Below are positions 15,210-22,318 of a stretch of 27,961 nucleotides of DNA, one piece after another. The stretch's first letter is position 1. Each line of letters begins with the position of its first letter. Source of the stretch: a virus; IMG/VR virus record IMGVR_UViG_3300040942_000027, positions 1 through 27,961 of that record. One strand, given 5' to 3'. The notes beneath the pieces are model-generated. The model saw nothing but the letters and a program-made list of their open reading frames with translations, was not told where the DNA came from and made no database searches. Made by a program: the position numbers and the translations under genes.

Positions 15210-15405
15210 TCGGCGGGTAGCTCAGTTGGAGTTCTTAGACTGGAGGGCGATAGGCCATCGTTGCCAGTCTGAGACTTATTCGAGGCCGGGGAGGCTAGTG
15301 ACCATAGCCTTTTCGGAATCGGGTAGAGAGCACCCTCATTCACATGAGGGCGGAGTGAGATTTCCAATCTCCGTATCAAAGGGCTGGTAACCCTAAGCCC
15401 GCCCA
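15210..15405 (+). ncRNA. Structured RNA with scattered tRNA-like pieces
   Basis: The element starts with GGCGGGTAGCTCAGTTGG (15212-15229), which looks like a tRNA 5' acceptor and D arm, and closes at CCCGCC (15398-15403). Inside are a 10-bp stem with one G-T pair (15234-15243 with 15264-15273) holding a 4-bp inner stem; AGGCTA/TAGCCT with a 7-base loop (15292-15310); and CCCTCAT/ATGAGGG (15333-15350), preceded by GGTAGAGAGCA, a D-arm-like 3' half. No single normal tRNA fits. It could be an interrupted or chimeric tRNA, a decayed tRNA cluster, or a new small RNA. Confidence 0.4.
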
Positions 15406-15422
15406 AATTTCAAGGAGGCTGT

Positions 15423-15710
15423 ATGGCATCGAAGCGTAATCCCCATCTATCAAGGTTGAGCACCGAGGAGTTGGAAGCCGAACTTGAAGCTCGGGAAGCG
15501 GAGGGAAATGCGCCTCCCCCGCTGCTTGAGAAACCCGACTGGAACAATCTGAAAGCTTTCGTGGTGAGCCAGATTGAGGAAATCTCCAAGCCAGACGGCT
15601 ATGCCAAGGACTTCGAGCACTATGTGTTCGAGCAAGTCATGAGTACCCTTTATGGCAAGGGATTTTGGGCTTGGTACAATGAAGGACCCTGCGAGCGTGC
15701 CGGTGGTTAA
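15423..15710 (+). CDS. Small hypothetical phage protein (95 aa)
   Basis: ATG 15423 with a strong SD (AAGGAGG). The N-terminal 40 residues are acidic and helical (STEELEAELEAREAE). The C-terminal part reads DWNNLKAFVVSQIEEI, then GYAKDFEHYVFEQVMSTLYG and FWAWYN. This aromatic-rich pattern seems to recur in phage proteins of unknown function. No catalytic site is seen. It is the first of four closely spaced small genes. Confidence 0.75.
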   Translation: MASKRNPHLSRLSTEELEAELEAREAEGNAPPPLLEKPDWNNLKAFVVSQIEEISKPDGYAKDFEHYVFEQVMSTLYGKGFWAWYNEGPCERAGG

Positions 15711-15718
15711 GGACAACC

Positions 15719-16141
15719 ATGACCCCGTTTGGAAAGGTGTTCCAAATCCGTTGGAAGGAGGCACTCGGCAGACCCGAGTGCCCCTACCTTTATCGGTGGA
15801 CGCTTATCATCTTCGGGTTCTCCATCCGGCTCCATCACTGGCTCCGGTCAGATGACCGGCGTTTTTTCCACGACCATGCCAGCAATTTCGTATCTATTAT
15901 TCTCAAAGGTCATTACAAGAATGTGACCCCGGATGGGACCTTCGAGGTTAAGGCCGGGTCTATCTGGAAATCGGACGCCTTGCGCCGTCACTACTTGGAC
16001 ATTCCCAAAGGCGGGGCTTGGACTTTGCTCTTCTGTGGTCGGCCCTACCATAAGTGGGGATTCTACGTGAAGGGGCACAAGTGGCGTCCTTTACGCTATT
16101 TCAGCAAGTTTGGAATCATTCAAGACGAGAATTACCAGTAG
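15719..16141 (+). CDS. Cupin-like phage protein (140 aa)
   Basis: ATG 15719, 8 bases after the previous stop, with AAGGA upstream. The middle has RLHHWLRSDDRRFFHDHASN (about 38-57), with an HDH pair typical of cupin metal sites. It is followed by beta-type segments ILKGHYKNVTPDG, FEVKAGSIWKSDALRRHYLD and GGAWTLLFCGRPYHKWGFYV, matching the order of a small double-stranded beta-helix (G(X)5HxH..., then G..., then H). The substrate is unknown. Cupin-like small proteins are frequent in phages, with unclear roles. Confidence 0.68.
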   Translation: MTPFGKVFQIRWKEALGRPECPYLYRWTLIIFGFSIRLHHWLRSDDRRFFHDHASNFVSIILKGHYKNVTPDGTFEVKAGSIWKSDALRRHYLDIPKGGAWTLLFCGRPYHKWGFYVKGHKWRPLRYFSKFGIIQDENYQ

Positions 16142-16148
16142 GAGACGT

Positions 16149-16436
16149 ATGGGAAAGAAAATTCAGATGTTAAGCCCGGTGGTCTGCTTGCATTGCGGAG
16201 CGGTCTACGACCTGTGTGCCACGGAACCAATCGCCCGCCACGCCGACTGTGACGTATTCAAAACACCATGCTGCCATCGGACCGCCGACACCCACAAGTG
16301 GAAGGGTCTGCCAGATTACCAGGACCTGCGGCAGGATGATTTCATGCCCATGGATATCATGGGGAACATGCGTCATATGCGCATCATCGACCCGGAGGAA
16401 ACTCGGGCGGCTATCAGGGCCAAGGAGGTTGTATGA
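16149..16436 (+). CDS. Small zinc-binding phage protein (95 aa)
   Basis: The start is taken as ATG 16149 with SD AGGAGA, rather than an upstream frame extension. CLHCGAVYDLC near residues 13-23, then HADCDVFKTPCCHRTADTH, give at least six Cys and several His, probably one or two zinc sites. The C-terminal half is acidic-to-basic helical (DPEETRAAIRAKEVV). It overlaps the next gene at ATGA, so the two are translationally coupled. No enzyme motif is recognised. Confidence 0.75.
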   Translation: MGKKIQMLSPVVCLHCGAVYDLCATEPIARHADCDVFKTPCCHRTADTHKWKGLPDYQDLRQDDFMPMDIMGNMRHMRIIDPEETRAAIRAKEVV

Positions 16437-16705
16437 GCACTGGAACACTGACTTGCACCGTGGGATGTAACAGCGTCCAAATCAACAAACGGGGCGATGA
16501 CTGCTTTGGAGCGCCCAACACCATTTACGCCCGAGTCATCAGCCGGGACGGCAACAATGTCTACCTTGAAGAGGCGGATGTTGCTAAGATTCTTGAACTT
16601 ATGGGGGTTTTGAAGGACGTTATCTCCCATGGCCTGACCAGCACCCCCAAGGACAAAAAGGCGTGGGCAAAGAAACGCAGCACATTTTCCTCCACTGCCG
16701 CCTGA
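16433..16705 (+). CDS. Small hypothetical protein (90 aa)
   Basis: The ATG lies in the previous stop (ATGA). The N-terminal half is beta-like (TLTCTVGCNSVQINKRGDDC, then IYARVISRDGNNVYLEEADV), and the C-terminal half is helical and basic (KILELMGVLKDVIS; KDKKAWAKKRS). It is not assigned to any family. It lies just before the promoter of the RNA-repair genes. Confidence 0.68.
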   Translation: MSTGTLTCTVGCNSVQINKRGDDCFGAPNTIYARVISRDGNNVYLEEADVAKILELMGVLKDVISHGLTSTPKDKKAWAKKRSTFSSTAA

Positions 16706-16707
16706 CT

Positions 16708-16722
16708 TCGTGGTATACTGTT
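16708..16722 (+). promoter_or_regulatory. Extended -10 promoter, family member 3
   Basis: TTCGTGGTATACTGT, with TGG at 16711-16713 and -10 TATACT at 16714-16719. A start at about 16726 would leave a leader of about 10 bases with GAGGAG before the kinase ATG at 16736. It probably drives the RNA-repair cassette. Confidence 0.68.
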
Positions 16723-16735
16723 ACTGAGGAGACCT

Positions 16736-17824
16736 ATGGAACTCGAAAAGACATCGCACAGTGAACAGTACATGGATTACTCCGGGGGTAAGGAAAATGC
16801 CCCCACGCTGACCGTTATGGTCGGCCCGGCTGGCTCAGGAAAGTCCACCCATGCCCGCAGTCTTGTCAACTGGGCAGCGGGAGCGACCGTCCGGGTAAAC
16901 CGGGACACCATCCGTGCCATGCTCTACTGTGATTCCCCGTGGAACCACTCGAAGGAAGATGTGGTCCGCAAGTATGAGGAAGAGGGCATCCGTATGTTCC
17001 TCGCCATGGGACTCAACGTCATCGTGGATGACACCAACTGCGTGTCCCGCACCCGGCAAAAGCTGGAAGAGATTGCCCGTGGCGCTCGGGTAAAGTTCTG
17101 CCTGCATGTCATGAACGTGGACAAGGAAGAGTGTAAGCGGCGGAACGCCCTACGCACCGGCAAAGAATGCGTGCCCGAGGAAGCCATCGACCAACAGTTC
17201 AAGCGGCTGCGGGAAACAACCGTCCGCCCGGCTGGCTACGGTCTGGATGAAACCAACCGGGCGGTAGACGACTGGAACGAGCTTAACGCCGTCATCGCCG
17301 GGGGCAGGGACTTTCACGAGCGCCTGCCGGGCGCACCGTGGGTGTTCTGCGACGTGGACGGCAGCCTTGCCGAGAACGAGGGCGAGCGGAACCAGTTCGA
17401 CGAGACGAAGGTCCTGCTGGACTCCTGCCGGGAGGGCGTGGCGAAGTGGGTCCGGGGACTGTACAGCACCCACAATATCGGAATTCTCAGTGGAAGACAC
17501 GACTCCTGCTCGACAGACACTTGTTCTTGGCTGAGTTGTTATCGGGTGCCATTCGACCTCCTCTTGATGCGCCCGGCTACCAACTTTGACCACGATTATA
17601 TCGTCAAGCGACGGATTATGGAGACGATACTCCGGGTCATTCCGAAGGAACGAATAGCTTTTTTGATTGATGACAGATGGCAAGTAATCCGTATGTGGAA
17701 GGACATGGGGTTCAAGGTTTACCCTGTGGGCGGAACCACGGACCACTCTGCTACTTGCCAGTTCAAGCCGGAAAAGAAAGGTTGGAGGCATTGCCCCCGA
17801 TGCGGAGCCTACGAAGATTTTTGA
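16736..17824 (+). CDS. pseT: Polynucleotide 5'-kinase/3'-phosphatase (T4 Pnkp-like)
   Basis: 362 aa. The N-terminal kinase domain has Walker A GPAGSGKST (30-38), VNRDTIR (54-60), VIVDDTN (95-101) and the arginine-rich lid region CKRRNALRTGK (133-143). The C-terminal HAD phosphatase domain has VFCDVDGSLAE (203-213, nucleophile D206 and acid D208), GILSGRHDS (249-257) and FLIDDRWQV (309-317). It ends with CPRCGAYEDF, a likely zinc knuckle not seen in T4 Pnkp, which is about 300 aa. By family, the enzyme phosphorylates 5'-OH and removes 3' or 2',3'-cyclic phosphate, preparing broken RNA (often tRNA) for ligation. The RNA ligase gene lies 1.5 kb downstream, separated by two endonuclease genes. 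Confidence 0.93.
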   Translation: MELEKTSHSEQYMDYSGGKENAPTLTVMVGPAGSGKSTHARSLVNWAAGATVRVNRDTIRAMLYCDSPWNHSKEDVVRKYEEEGIRMFLAMGLNVIVDDTNCVSRTRQKLEEIARGARVKFCLHVMNVDKEECKRRNALRTGKECVPEEAIDQQFKRLRETTVRPAGYGLDETNRAVDDWNELNAVIAGGRDFHERLPGAPWVFCDVDGSLAENEGERNQFDETKVLLDSCREGVAKWVRGLYSTHNIGILSGRHDSCSTDTCSWLSCYRVPFDLLLMRPATNFDHDYIVKRRIMETILRVIPKERIAFLIDDRWQVIRMWKDMGFKVYPVGGTTDHSATCQFKPEKKGWRHCPRCGAYEDF

Positions 17825-17832
17825 CGACTGAA

Positions 17833-17867
17833 CTATTGGATGCCTATATTGGGGGGTGCTCCAATAG
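17833..17867 (+). repeat. Two competing inverted-repeat pairings before an HNH gene
   Basis: CCAATAG (17861-17867) can pair with CTATTGG at 17833-17839 (7 bp), while its first six bases can instead pair with TATTGG at 17847-17852 (6 bp). The G-run at 17851-17856 is the nearest SD-like sequence to ATG 17882 but is too far for normal use. A regulatory role is possible. Confidence 0.35.
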
Positions 17868-17881
17868 AGCATTCATAGACT

Positions 17882-18655
17882 ATGTGGAAACTGAACTGCC
17901 CACGCTGTGGGAAGGAAAGGGAATACAAGCGGTATAGCTCCTATTGGCAAGCGATTAAAGACGGCTCAATATGCCAAACTTGTTCAGGAATCAAGAGCCG
18001 TGCTTTGACGCCAGAACAAGAAGAACAAGCAGTAAGCCTCAACAAAGACGGGGTGTCTAATCGTAAGATTGCTCTGCAATTTGGCGTATCGAGAAACACG
18101 GTCAGAGAAACACTGAGTAAGCACGGACTAAGGTCAAGCTCCCGTATCAGGCATAGGCTGGATATCATAGATGCCGAACGGGCGAGATGTTGGAAGTGTA
18201 AAGAAGTGAAGCCTGTCGGTGATTTCAAGTTGGTTGCTCGACCGGGAAATGACCCATACAGGGAGTCGGTGTGCCGTGGATGCCGAGAAAAAGAAAGCAC
18301 TCTCAGAATGGCCTCTGATTTTCGTAAATACCTGAAAGCAAGATGGGGCAGGCTTAGAAAAAGTTCTGAGAAAAACAAGGTGCTTTTCAGCATCAACCCA
18401 GAGGACCTATATCGACAGTATGAAGAACAGGATGGTAGGTGTTTCTATACCGACTATCCACTCAGTTTGGAGCCTAATGCAGCTTTAACCCTTTCGGTTG
18501 ACAGGGTAGTCCCGGAAGGGGGGTATGTCAAAGGAAATGTCGTGCTCTGTGGTAAACGGGTGAACACCATAAAAAATGATGTAACCTTGGAGGAAATGAT
18601 GACTTGGATGCCCGATTGGTATGCTCGGGCGGAAAAGTTCAAGAGGGTCTTATGA
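17882..18655 (+). CDS. HTH/zinc-knuckle HNH-type homing endonuclease
   Basis: 257 aa. N-terminal zinc knuckles (CPRCGKE, CQTCSG) are followed by a resolvase-like helix-turn-helix (about 43-85, SNRKIALQFGVSRNTVRETLSKHG). Then a second Cys4 cluster (CWKCKE...CRGC) and a C-terminal HNH-like core: GRCFYTDYPLS...LSVDRVVPEGGYVKGNVVLCGKRVNTIK, where D-R is the likely catalytic pair but the first Cys pair is replaced by a single Cys. It is a paralogue of the gene at 20623-21471. It sits just after the kinase gene and overlaps the next gene at ATGA. No strong SD was found. Confidence 0.8.
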   Translation: MWKLNCPRCGKEREYKRYSSYWQAIKDGSICQTCSGIKSRALTPEQEEQAVSLNKDGVSNRKIALQFGVSRNTVRETLSKHGLRSSSRIRHRLDIIDAERARCWKCKEVKPVGDFKLVARPGNDPYRESVCRGCREKESTLRMASDFRKYLKARWGRLRKSSEKNKVLFSINPEDLYRQYEEQDGRCFYTDYPLSLEPNAALTLSVDRVVPEGGYVKGNVVLCGKRVNTIKNDVTLEEMMTWMPDWYARAEKFKRVL

Positions 18656-19311
18656 GCATCTGTGGCAAGCCAATGCCGAAAGCGAGGAATGGAGCCGACC
18701 GGGGAATCTGCACTAGACCACATAATCATGGTCCCAAAGGTGGTTGTCACGGCAACGGCACTTGTTTCGGATGCGGTATTAAACTGACATCTTTAACATC
18801 TAGTTTTTCTGTTGCTAACCGTGGACAAGGAGAGTGTAAAGTTTGTAAAAAAGAACGGTGCAGGAAGGACCGTGGTAGCCAACCACTTAATGTCCAGAAT
18901 CCCGGAGAATTTCACGCTTTTCCGTGTGGGTGCAGTGGAGTTCTCCCTGTAGAAGGTTCAAACAAGTTTTCTATGGCAGGAACTCATCGAGGGAAAAGAC
19001 AATATGTTTGTCGTGTGTCTTTCATTATCAAGGGTTCTAATGACAGAGCAAAAAAGGGGAGATACCAACCCATTTTTCAAGATACCCCTCATACGGTAAT
19101 TCGTAAATTGATGGAGGAGCCTAACTGCGAATGTTGTGGAGAAACACTGTCATGGAAAGTGTTAGCACGTGGAAAAACTCCCCACCTTCATCATGACCAT
19201 AAAACAGGCGAAATCTATGGATTCGCCCACCCAAAATGTAACCCTTTAGCAATGGAGAAAGAAATAGAACGACTGAAAGCCTTGCTTAAAGCACAAGAGA
19301 TGGATTTATGA
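18652..19311 (+). CDS. Endonuclease VII/HNH-like nuclease with zinc knuckles
   Basis: The start is taken as ATG 18652, in the ATGA overlap, with AGAGGG upstream. 219 aa. The N-terminal half has multiple Cys (CTRPHNHG, CFGCGIKL, CKVCKKERC), a probable zinc-binding DNA reader. The C-terminal part (about 160-205) reads CECCGETLSW...LHHDHKTGEIYGFAHPKCNPLAM, which follows the EndoVII/HNH plan CxxC...DHxxxTGxxxGxxxxxCNxxL, with H-H-D-H as the core. It ends in a helical tail that overlaps the RNA ligase start (ATGA). It is either a homing nuclease or a resolvase-like enzyme captured as a selfish gene; insertion between the repair genes supports homing. Confidence 0.76.
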   Translation: MSICGKPMPKARNGADRGICTRPHNHGPKGGCHGNGTCFGCGIKLTSLTSSFSVANRGQGECKVCKKERCRKDRGSQPLNVQNPGEFHAFPCGCSGVLPVEGSNKFSMAGTHRGKRQYVCRVSFIIKGSNDRAKKGRYQPIFQDTPHTVIRKLMEEPNCECCGETLSWKVLARGKTPHLHHDHKTGEIYGFAHPKCNPLAMEKEIERLKALLKAQEMDL

Positions 19312-20561
19312 AGCTTGAAAATCTGCTAAACATTGACGAACTGAACAAGCAAATCAGGGAGGGTTTTATCAATGAGCGCCGTCACCCCGCACTGCCCCTG
19401 CGAATCCTGAATTACTCGAATCGTTGTACTTTCGAGAATCACTGGTCTCTTGAAGCTTGTATCTGCCGTGGTCTGATTGTGGATGACGCCGGGGTGATTG
19501 TATCCAGACCCCCATCAAAATTTTTCAACCTCAACCAAAGAGGACCCCACATTTTCCGCAACAATCAGGGGGAGTTGGAAGTTCAAGACGAGACGTTCAC
19601 CCCAGAGTTCCTCCTCGGGCAGGCGAAGATGTGGAGGTCTCCTATAACCATCACCCGCAAGCTGGATGGGTGGGCGGGAATCTCGTGGCACTACGAGGGC
19701 ATCTACGGGGTCGCCAGCCGGGGTTCCTTTGACTCGCCGGGGGCGCAGTATGCCACGGAGAAGGTGCAGAAGTTCGTCAAGTATAGGGCGTTCGCTGATT
19801 TCCTTCCCGAGGATACCACTCTGTTCTTTGAGATTATCTCCAAGATTACCAAGGTGGTTGTCCCCTACAACTTCGAGGGGCTGGTGCTTATTGCTGCCAT
19901 TGCCAACGAGACCGGGGAGGAATTGGAATACCCCGAGCTTGAGGCTTTCCACAAGCAGCTAAACAGCTATGCCAAGGACCGGGACTGGTGCCGGTTGGTG
20001 CCGAAGTTCGACATGTCGGTGGAAGAGTGCATGGCGGACAAGGACATGACGGAGGAGGGCTATGTTGCTGCCGTCTACCGGCCTCACTTCCCGCCTGTCC
20101 GGGCGAAGGTGAAGCTCGCCGAGTACTGTAGAATCCACAGGATTGTCACGGGAGTCACACCCCAGAAAATCTGGCAAGAAATGCACAATCCCATGTCTCC
20201 CTGGCTTGACCATAACAGCAAGCTGAACCATAATACAGGTGAAGTCCTCTACGATTTGTCTGTTCCAAGGGACTTTGCCAAATGGGTCAAAGGTTGGCAG
20301 ATGGGATTGTACAAGGCGTTCCACGATAAGCTTTTGCAAGCCCTGAAAGCACAGAAGGCTTACAACGAGTTAGAGCGTGGCATCTACCCTGAGCACCGAA
20401 ACAGGCTGCACTACTTGCATGGGTGTTTTCCCGTTGATATTGTCAATGCTGCCATCAAGCTAGAGAACGGCAACATTGTTGGAGCCTATGAGATTTTATG
20501 GAAGATGGTTCGTCCCTATGGTCGGGAGGAAACATACTATTTCGATGGCAAGGGAGAATGA
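19308..20561 (+). CDS. rnlA: T4 Rnl1-like RNA ligase
   Basis: 417 aa. The ATG overlaps the stop of the EndoVII-like gene. Nucleotidyltransferase motifs are clear: motif I KLDG (118-121, K118 the AMP-binding lysine), SRGS (137-140), motif IIIa FFEII (173-177), motif IV EGYVA (250-254) and motif V KVKLAEY (267-273). CRGLIVDD (53-60) and PSKFFNL (69-75) are also characteristic of Rnl1-type ligases, whose length (about 370-420 aa) agrees. It joins 3'-OH and 5'-phosphate RNA ends in an ATP-dependent way, and with the kinase/phosphatase repairs RNA such as cleaved tRNA. It is flanked by endonuclease genes on both sides. Confidence 0.93.
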   Translation: MKLENLLNIDELNKQIREGFINERRHPALPLRILNYSNRCTFENHWSLEACICRGLIVDDAGVIVSRPPSKFFNLNQRGPHIFRNNQGELEVQDETFTPEFLLGQAKMWRSPITITRKLDGWAGISWHYEGIYGVASRGSFDSPGAQYATEKVQKFVKYRAFADFLPEDTTLFFEIISKITKVVVPYNFEGLVLIAAIANETGEELEYPELEAFHKQLNSYAKDRDWCRLVPKFDMSVEECMADKDMTEEGYVAAVYRPHFPPVRAKVKLAEYCRIHRIVTGVTPQKIWQEMHNPMSPWLDHNSKLNHNTGEVLYDLSVPRDFAKWVKGWQMGLYKAFHDKLLQALKAQKAYNELERGIYPEHRNRLHYLHGCFPVDIVNAAIKLENGNIVGAYEILWKMVRPYGREETYYFDGKGE

Positions 20562-20571
20562 ATATCAAAAA

Positions 20572-20620
20572 ATGAACTACCCAGTGCTTAGATAAATGCA
20601 AATTCACTAGGTGGGTTCAT
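20572..20620 (+). promoter_or_regulatory. RBS-sequestering stem of the HNH gene at 20623
   Basis: ATGAA (20572-20576) pairs with TTCAT (20616-20620) and CCCA (20580-20583) with TGGG (20612-20615), a 9-bp stem with a 3-base bulge. The SD AGGTGGG (20609-20615) is partly in the stem, which ends 2 bases before ATG 20623. Confidence 0.5.
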
Positions 20621-20622
20621 AA

Positions 20623-21471
20623 ATGCCGACTAAGACTAATGATAGTATAATCGCACAAATCCTGAGTCTGCACCAGCAAGGGCTGAAGGACAAGGAGATT
20701 GCCGATAAGCTCGGAACGAGCAAGACCAACGTCCAGCATTATCTGGAGGGCAGGAGGGTCGTCCATAGGCGCAAGAAGGGTGACAAAACCCCCATAACCG
20801 ATGATATACGGAGACAGATTATCCAGTTGCATGCTGGGGGCCTGAATGATTGGGAGATTGCCAGCGAACTTGATATAGGAAAGAGCACAGTCTCCTCATT
20901 TTTGCTTGGGAAGCGGGTCATCAACCATAAGCCAAGAAGGCAATACACGGGGGATGGTCACATCATCTGTTCTATATGCAAGCACTCCAAGTCCTCTGAT
21001 GAGTTCGGCTCTCCAAGGTCAAACGGAAGGACGATATCCGAGTCATCGTTCTGCAAGGAGTGCCAGAGAGATAAGACCTTCAAGCGGCTATCCGACCCGT
21101 TAACCTATCTCCGCAAGCGGGTGAACGACTTGGCGGCAAGGTCCCGGAAACTCGGGGTCATTTTCAGACTGACGGTAGAAGACGCTTGGAGGATATATAC
21201 TGAACAAAGGGGTAAGTGCTTTTACACAGGCGAACAGATGGCGCTTGCCCCCCGTTCAAAGGTGGCGGGCTTAAGAACATCATTGTCCTTTGACAAGGTA
21301 GTTCCAGAGCGGGGGTATGAGGAGAGCAATGTAGTCCTGTGTACCTACAAGGCAAACGCCGTCAAGCAGGACTTGACCTTGGACGAGATACGTGATTGGC
21401 TTCCGGGATGGTATCAAAAGTTGAAGGCATGTAGCCGTCTCGGCATAGGAAACATAATGTGCGCTCTTTGA
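20623..21471 (+). CDS. Two-HTH/zinc HNH-type homing endonuclease
   Basis: 282 aa. Two tandem resolvase-like helix-turn-helix units at about residues 7-45 (LKDKEIADKLGTSKTNVQHY) and 60-102 (LNDWEIASELDIGKSTVSSF), each ending in a GxRVx motif. Next, a Cys4 cluster CSICKHSKSSDEF...CKEC, then the nuclease core GKCFYTGEQMAL...LSFDKVVPERGYEESNVVLCTYKANAVK, where D-K replaces the D-R of its paralogue at 17882-18655. The WLPGWY ending is shared with the paralogue (WMPDWY). It lies just after RNA ligase and its start is masked by a stem. The exact DNA site is unknown. Confidence 0.82.
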   Translation: MPTKTNDSIIAQILSLHQQGLKDKEIADKLGTSKTNVQHYLEGRRVVHRRKKGDKTPITDDIRRQIIQLHAGGLNDWEIASELDIGKSTVSSFLLGKRVINHKPRRQYTGDGHIICSICKHSKSSDEFGSPRSNGRTISESSFCKECQRDKTFKRLSDPLTYLRKRVNDLAARSRKLGVIFRLTVEDAWRIYTEQRGKCFYTGEQMALAPRSKVAGLRTSLSFDKVVPERGYEESNVVLCTYKANAVKQDLTLDEIRDWLPGWYQKLKACSRLGIGNIMCAL

Positions 21472-21566
21472 CCTCAGACAGCGGCGGCGGTCGCCGCCAG
21501 CACGGCAATAGGGATGACTTGGTGGAGATATTGGCGCTACCGAGCCTTTCAGACTTGGAGATGGGT

Positions 21567-21782
21567 ATGTTCAAGGTGGGAGACAAAGCGGAAACCACAA
21601 CCGGTCTCTCCGGGACGCTGACTGATTACGATGTGATATTTGGGAGATTTTTTCTCAGGTGTCCCGATGGATTCGGGTTGTGGGTACACCCCGAGAACCT
21701 CAAGTTACCGCTCGGGAACAAATGCCCTGTAAACGAGACAAATGAGACAGATGTTCCCGTTCGGGAACGGAGCAACATATGA
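21567..21782 (+). CDS. Small KOW/SH3-like protein (71 aa)
   Basis: The start is taken as ATG 21567 (SD GGAG 6 bases upstream); longer in-frame starts from 21459 overlap the HNH gene and look unlikely. MFKVGDKAETTTGLSGTLTD, then YDVIFGRFFLRCPDGFGLWV, form a short beta-barrel-like pattern as in KOW or SH3-like folds, followed by a polar tail. No more specific family can be named. It overlaps the next gene at ATGA. Confidence 0.62.
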   Translation: MFKVGDKAETTTGLSGTLTDYDVIFGRFFLRCPDGFGLWVHPENLKLPLGNKCPVNETNETDVPVRERSNI

Positions 21783-22318
21783 AACAGAGCCGATTCTATA
21801 TCCACTATATTCTGACTGACAAGGGGGAGGAATCCATCGAGTTTTCCGACAAGCTTTGTAAGCTACTCCGGGAGCGCTTTCCTGCGGACACGTTCTTCCA
21901 GAAATTCACCCCGGAAGTCATGAATCCCAACCTCCCCGGTACGCCCGGTATGGACCGCACTACCCTGACGTGGAAGCCGGTGGAGAATTCTAAGGTTCTG
22001 CTCATTGGCATTGGTGTCGGCGGCTTGTTCGGTTACCGATTGCAGCTTGAGAAAGAGTTTGAAGGTGTATCCCTCATCGCCGTCTGTCCGCCGCCCGGCC
22101 TCAGCCTTGCCCCCGCAGGAGGTCCAAGAGCGGTGCTGTACGGCTCCAAGGAAGGCGTGTACTCCCTTCCCATTGAGAAGTACCATGTGCCGCACACGCA
22201 GACCTTTGGCATCCCGTCCCTCCAGCATGGTCCCCAACTGGCGTTCTATGCCATCGCCTACTTGGTGGACAAGTACATGCAAGAAGAGGACTTACTGCCG
22301 GAAATGAGAAAGTTATGA
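21779..22318 (+). CDS. Protein with alpha/beta-hydrolase-like features but changed nucleophile elbow (179 aa)
   Basis: The ATG overlaps the previous stop. The segment VLLIGIGVGGLFGYRLQLEKEF (about 73-94) resembles the beta-strand, nucleophile elbow and helix of alpha/beta hydrolases (GxSxGG), but here GIGVGG has Val in place of Ser. It is followed by LIAVCPPPGL. A His lies in the C-terminal half (SLQHGPQLAF), where the catalytic His would stand. It may be a non-enzymatic relative, or the resemblance may be superficial. It overlaps the next gene at ATGA. Confidence 0.55.
   Translation: MKQSRFYIHYILTDKGEESIEFSDKLCKLLRERFPADTFFQKFTPEVMNPNLPGTPGMDRTTLTWKPVENSKVLLIGIGVGGLFGYRLQLEKEFEGVSLIAVCPPPGLSLAPAGGPRAVLYGSKEGVYSLPIEKYHVPHTQTFGIPSLQHGPQLAFYAIAYLVDKYMQEEDLLPEMRKL

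Larger units (their letters stand above)
15053..15422 (+). other. 370-base noncoding stretch between def and the next gene
   Basis: No convincing coding frame is present in this gap; the 100-codon frame on the minus strand has no RBS or recognisable content. Instead it is full of short perfect inverted repeats. In order: a 5-bp GC hairpin, a tRNA-like element with a CAT anticodon loop, then a chain of stems enclosed by GGCGGG/CCCGCC. The only other clear feature is the SD GGAGG for the gene at 15423. Confidence 0.6.

Noticed and set aside
15104-15406. 100-codon minus-strand frame over the structured RNA region
   Set aside because: No RBS and low-information protein; the region is full of inverted repeats and tRNA-like parts, so RNA is the better explanation.
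17150-17872. 240-codon open frame on the minus strand
   Set aside because: Lies opposite the kinase/phosphatase gene, whose catalytic motifs are unambiguous.
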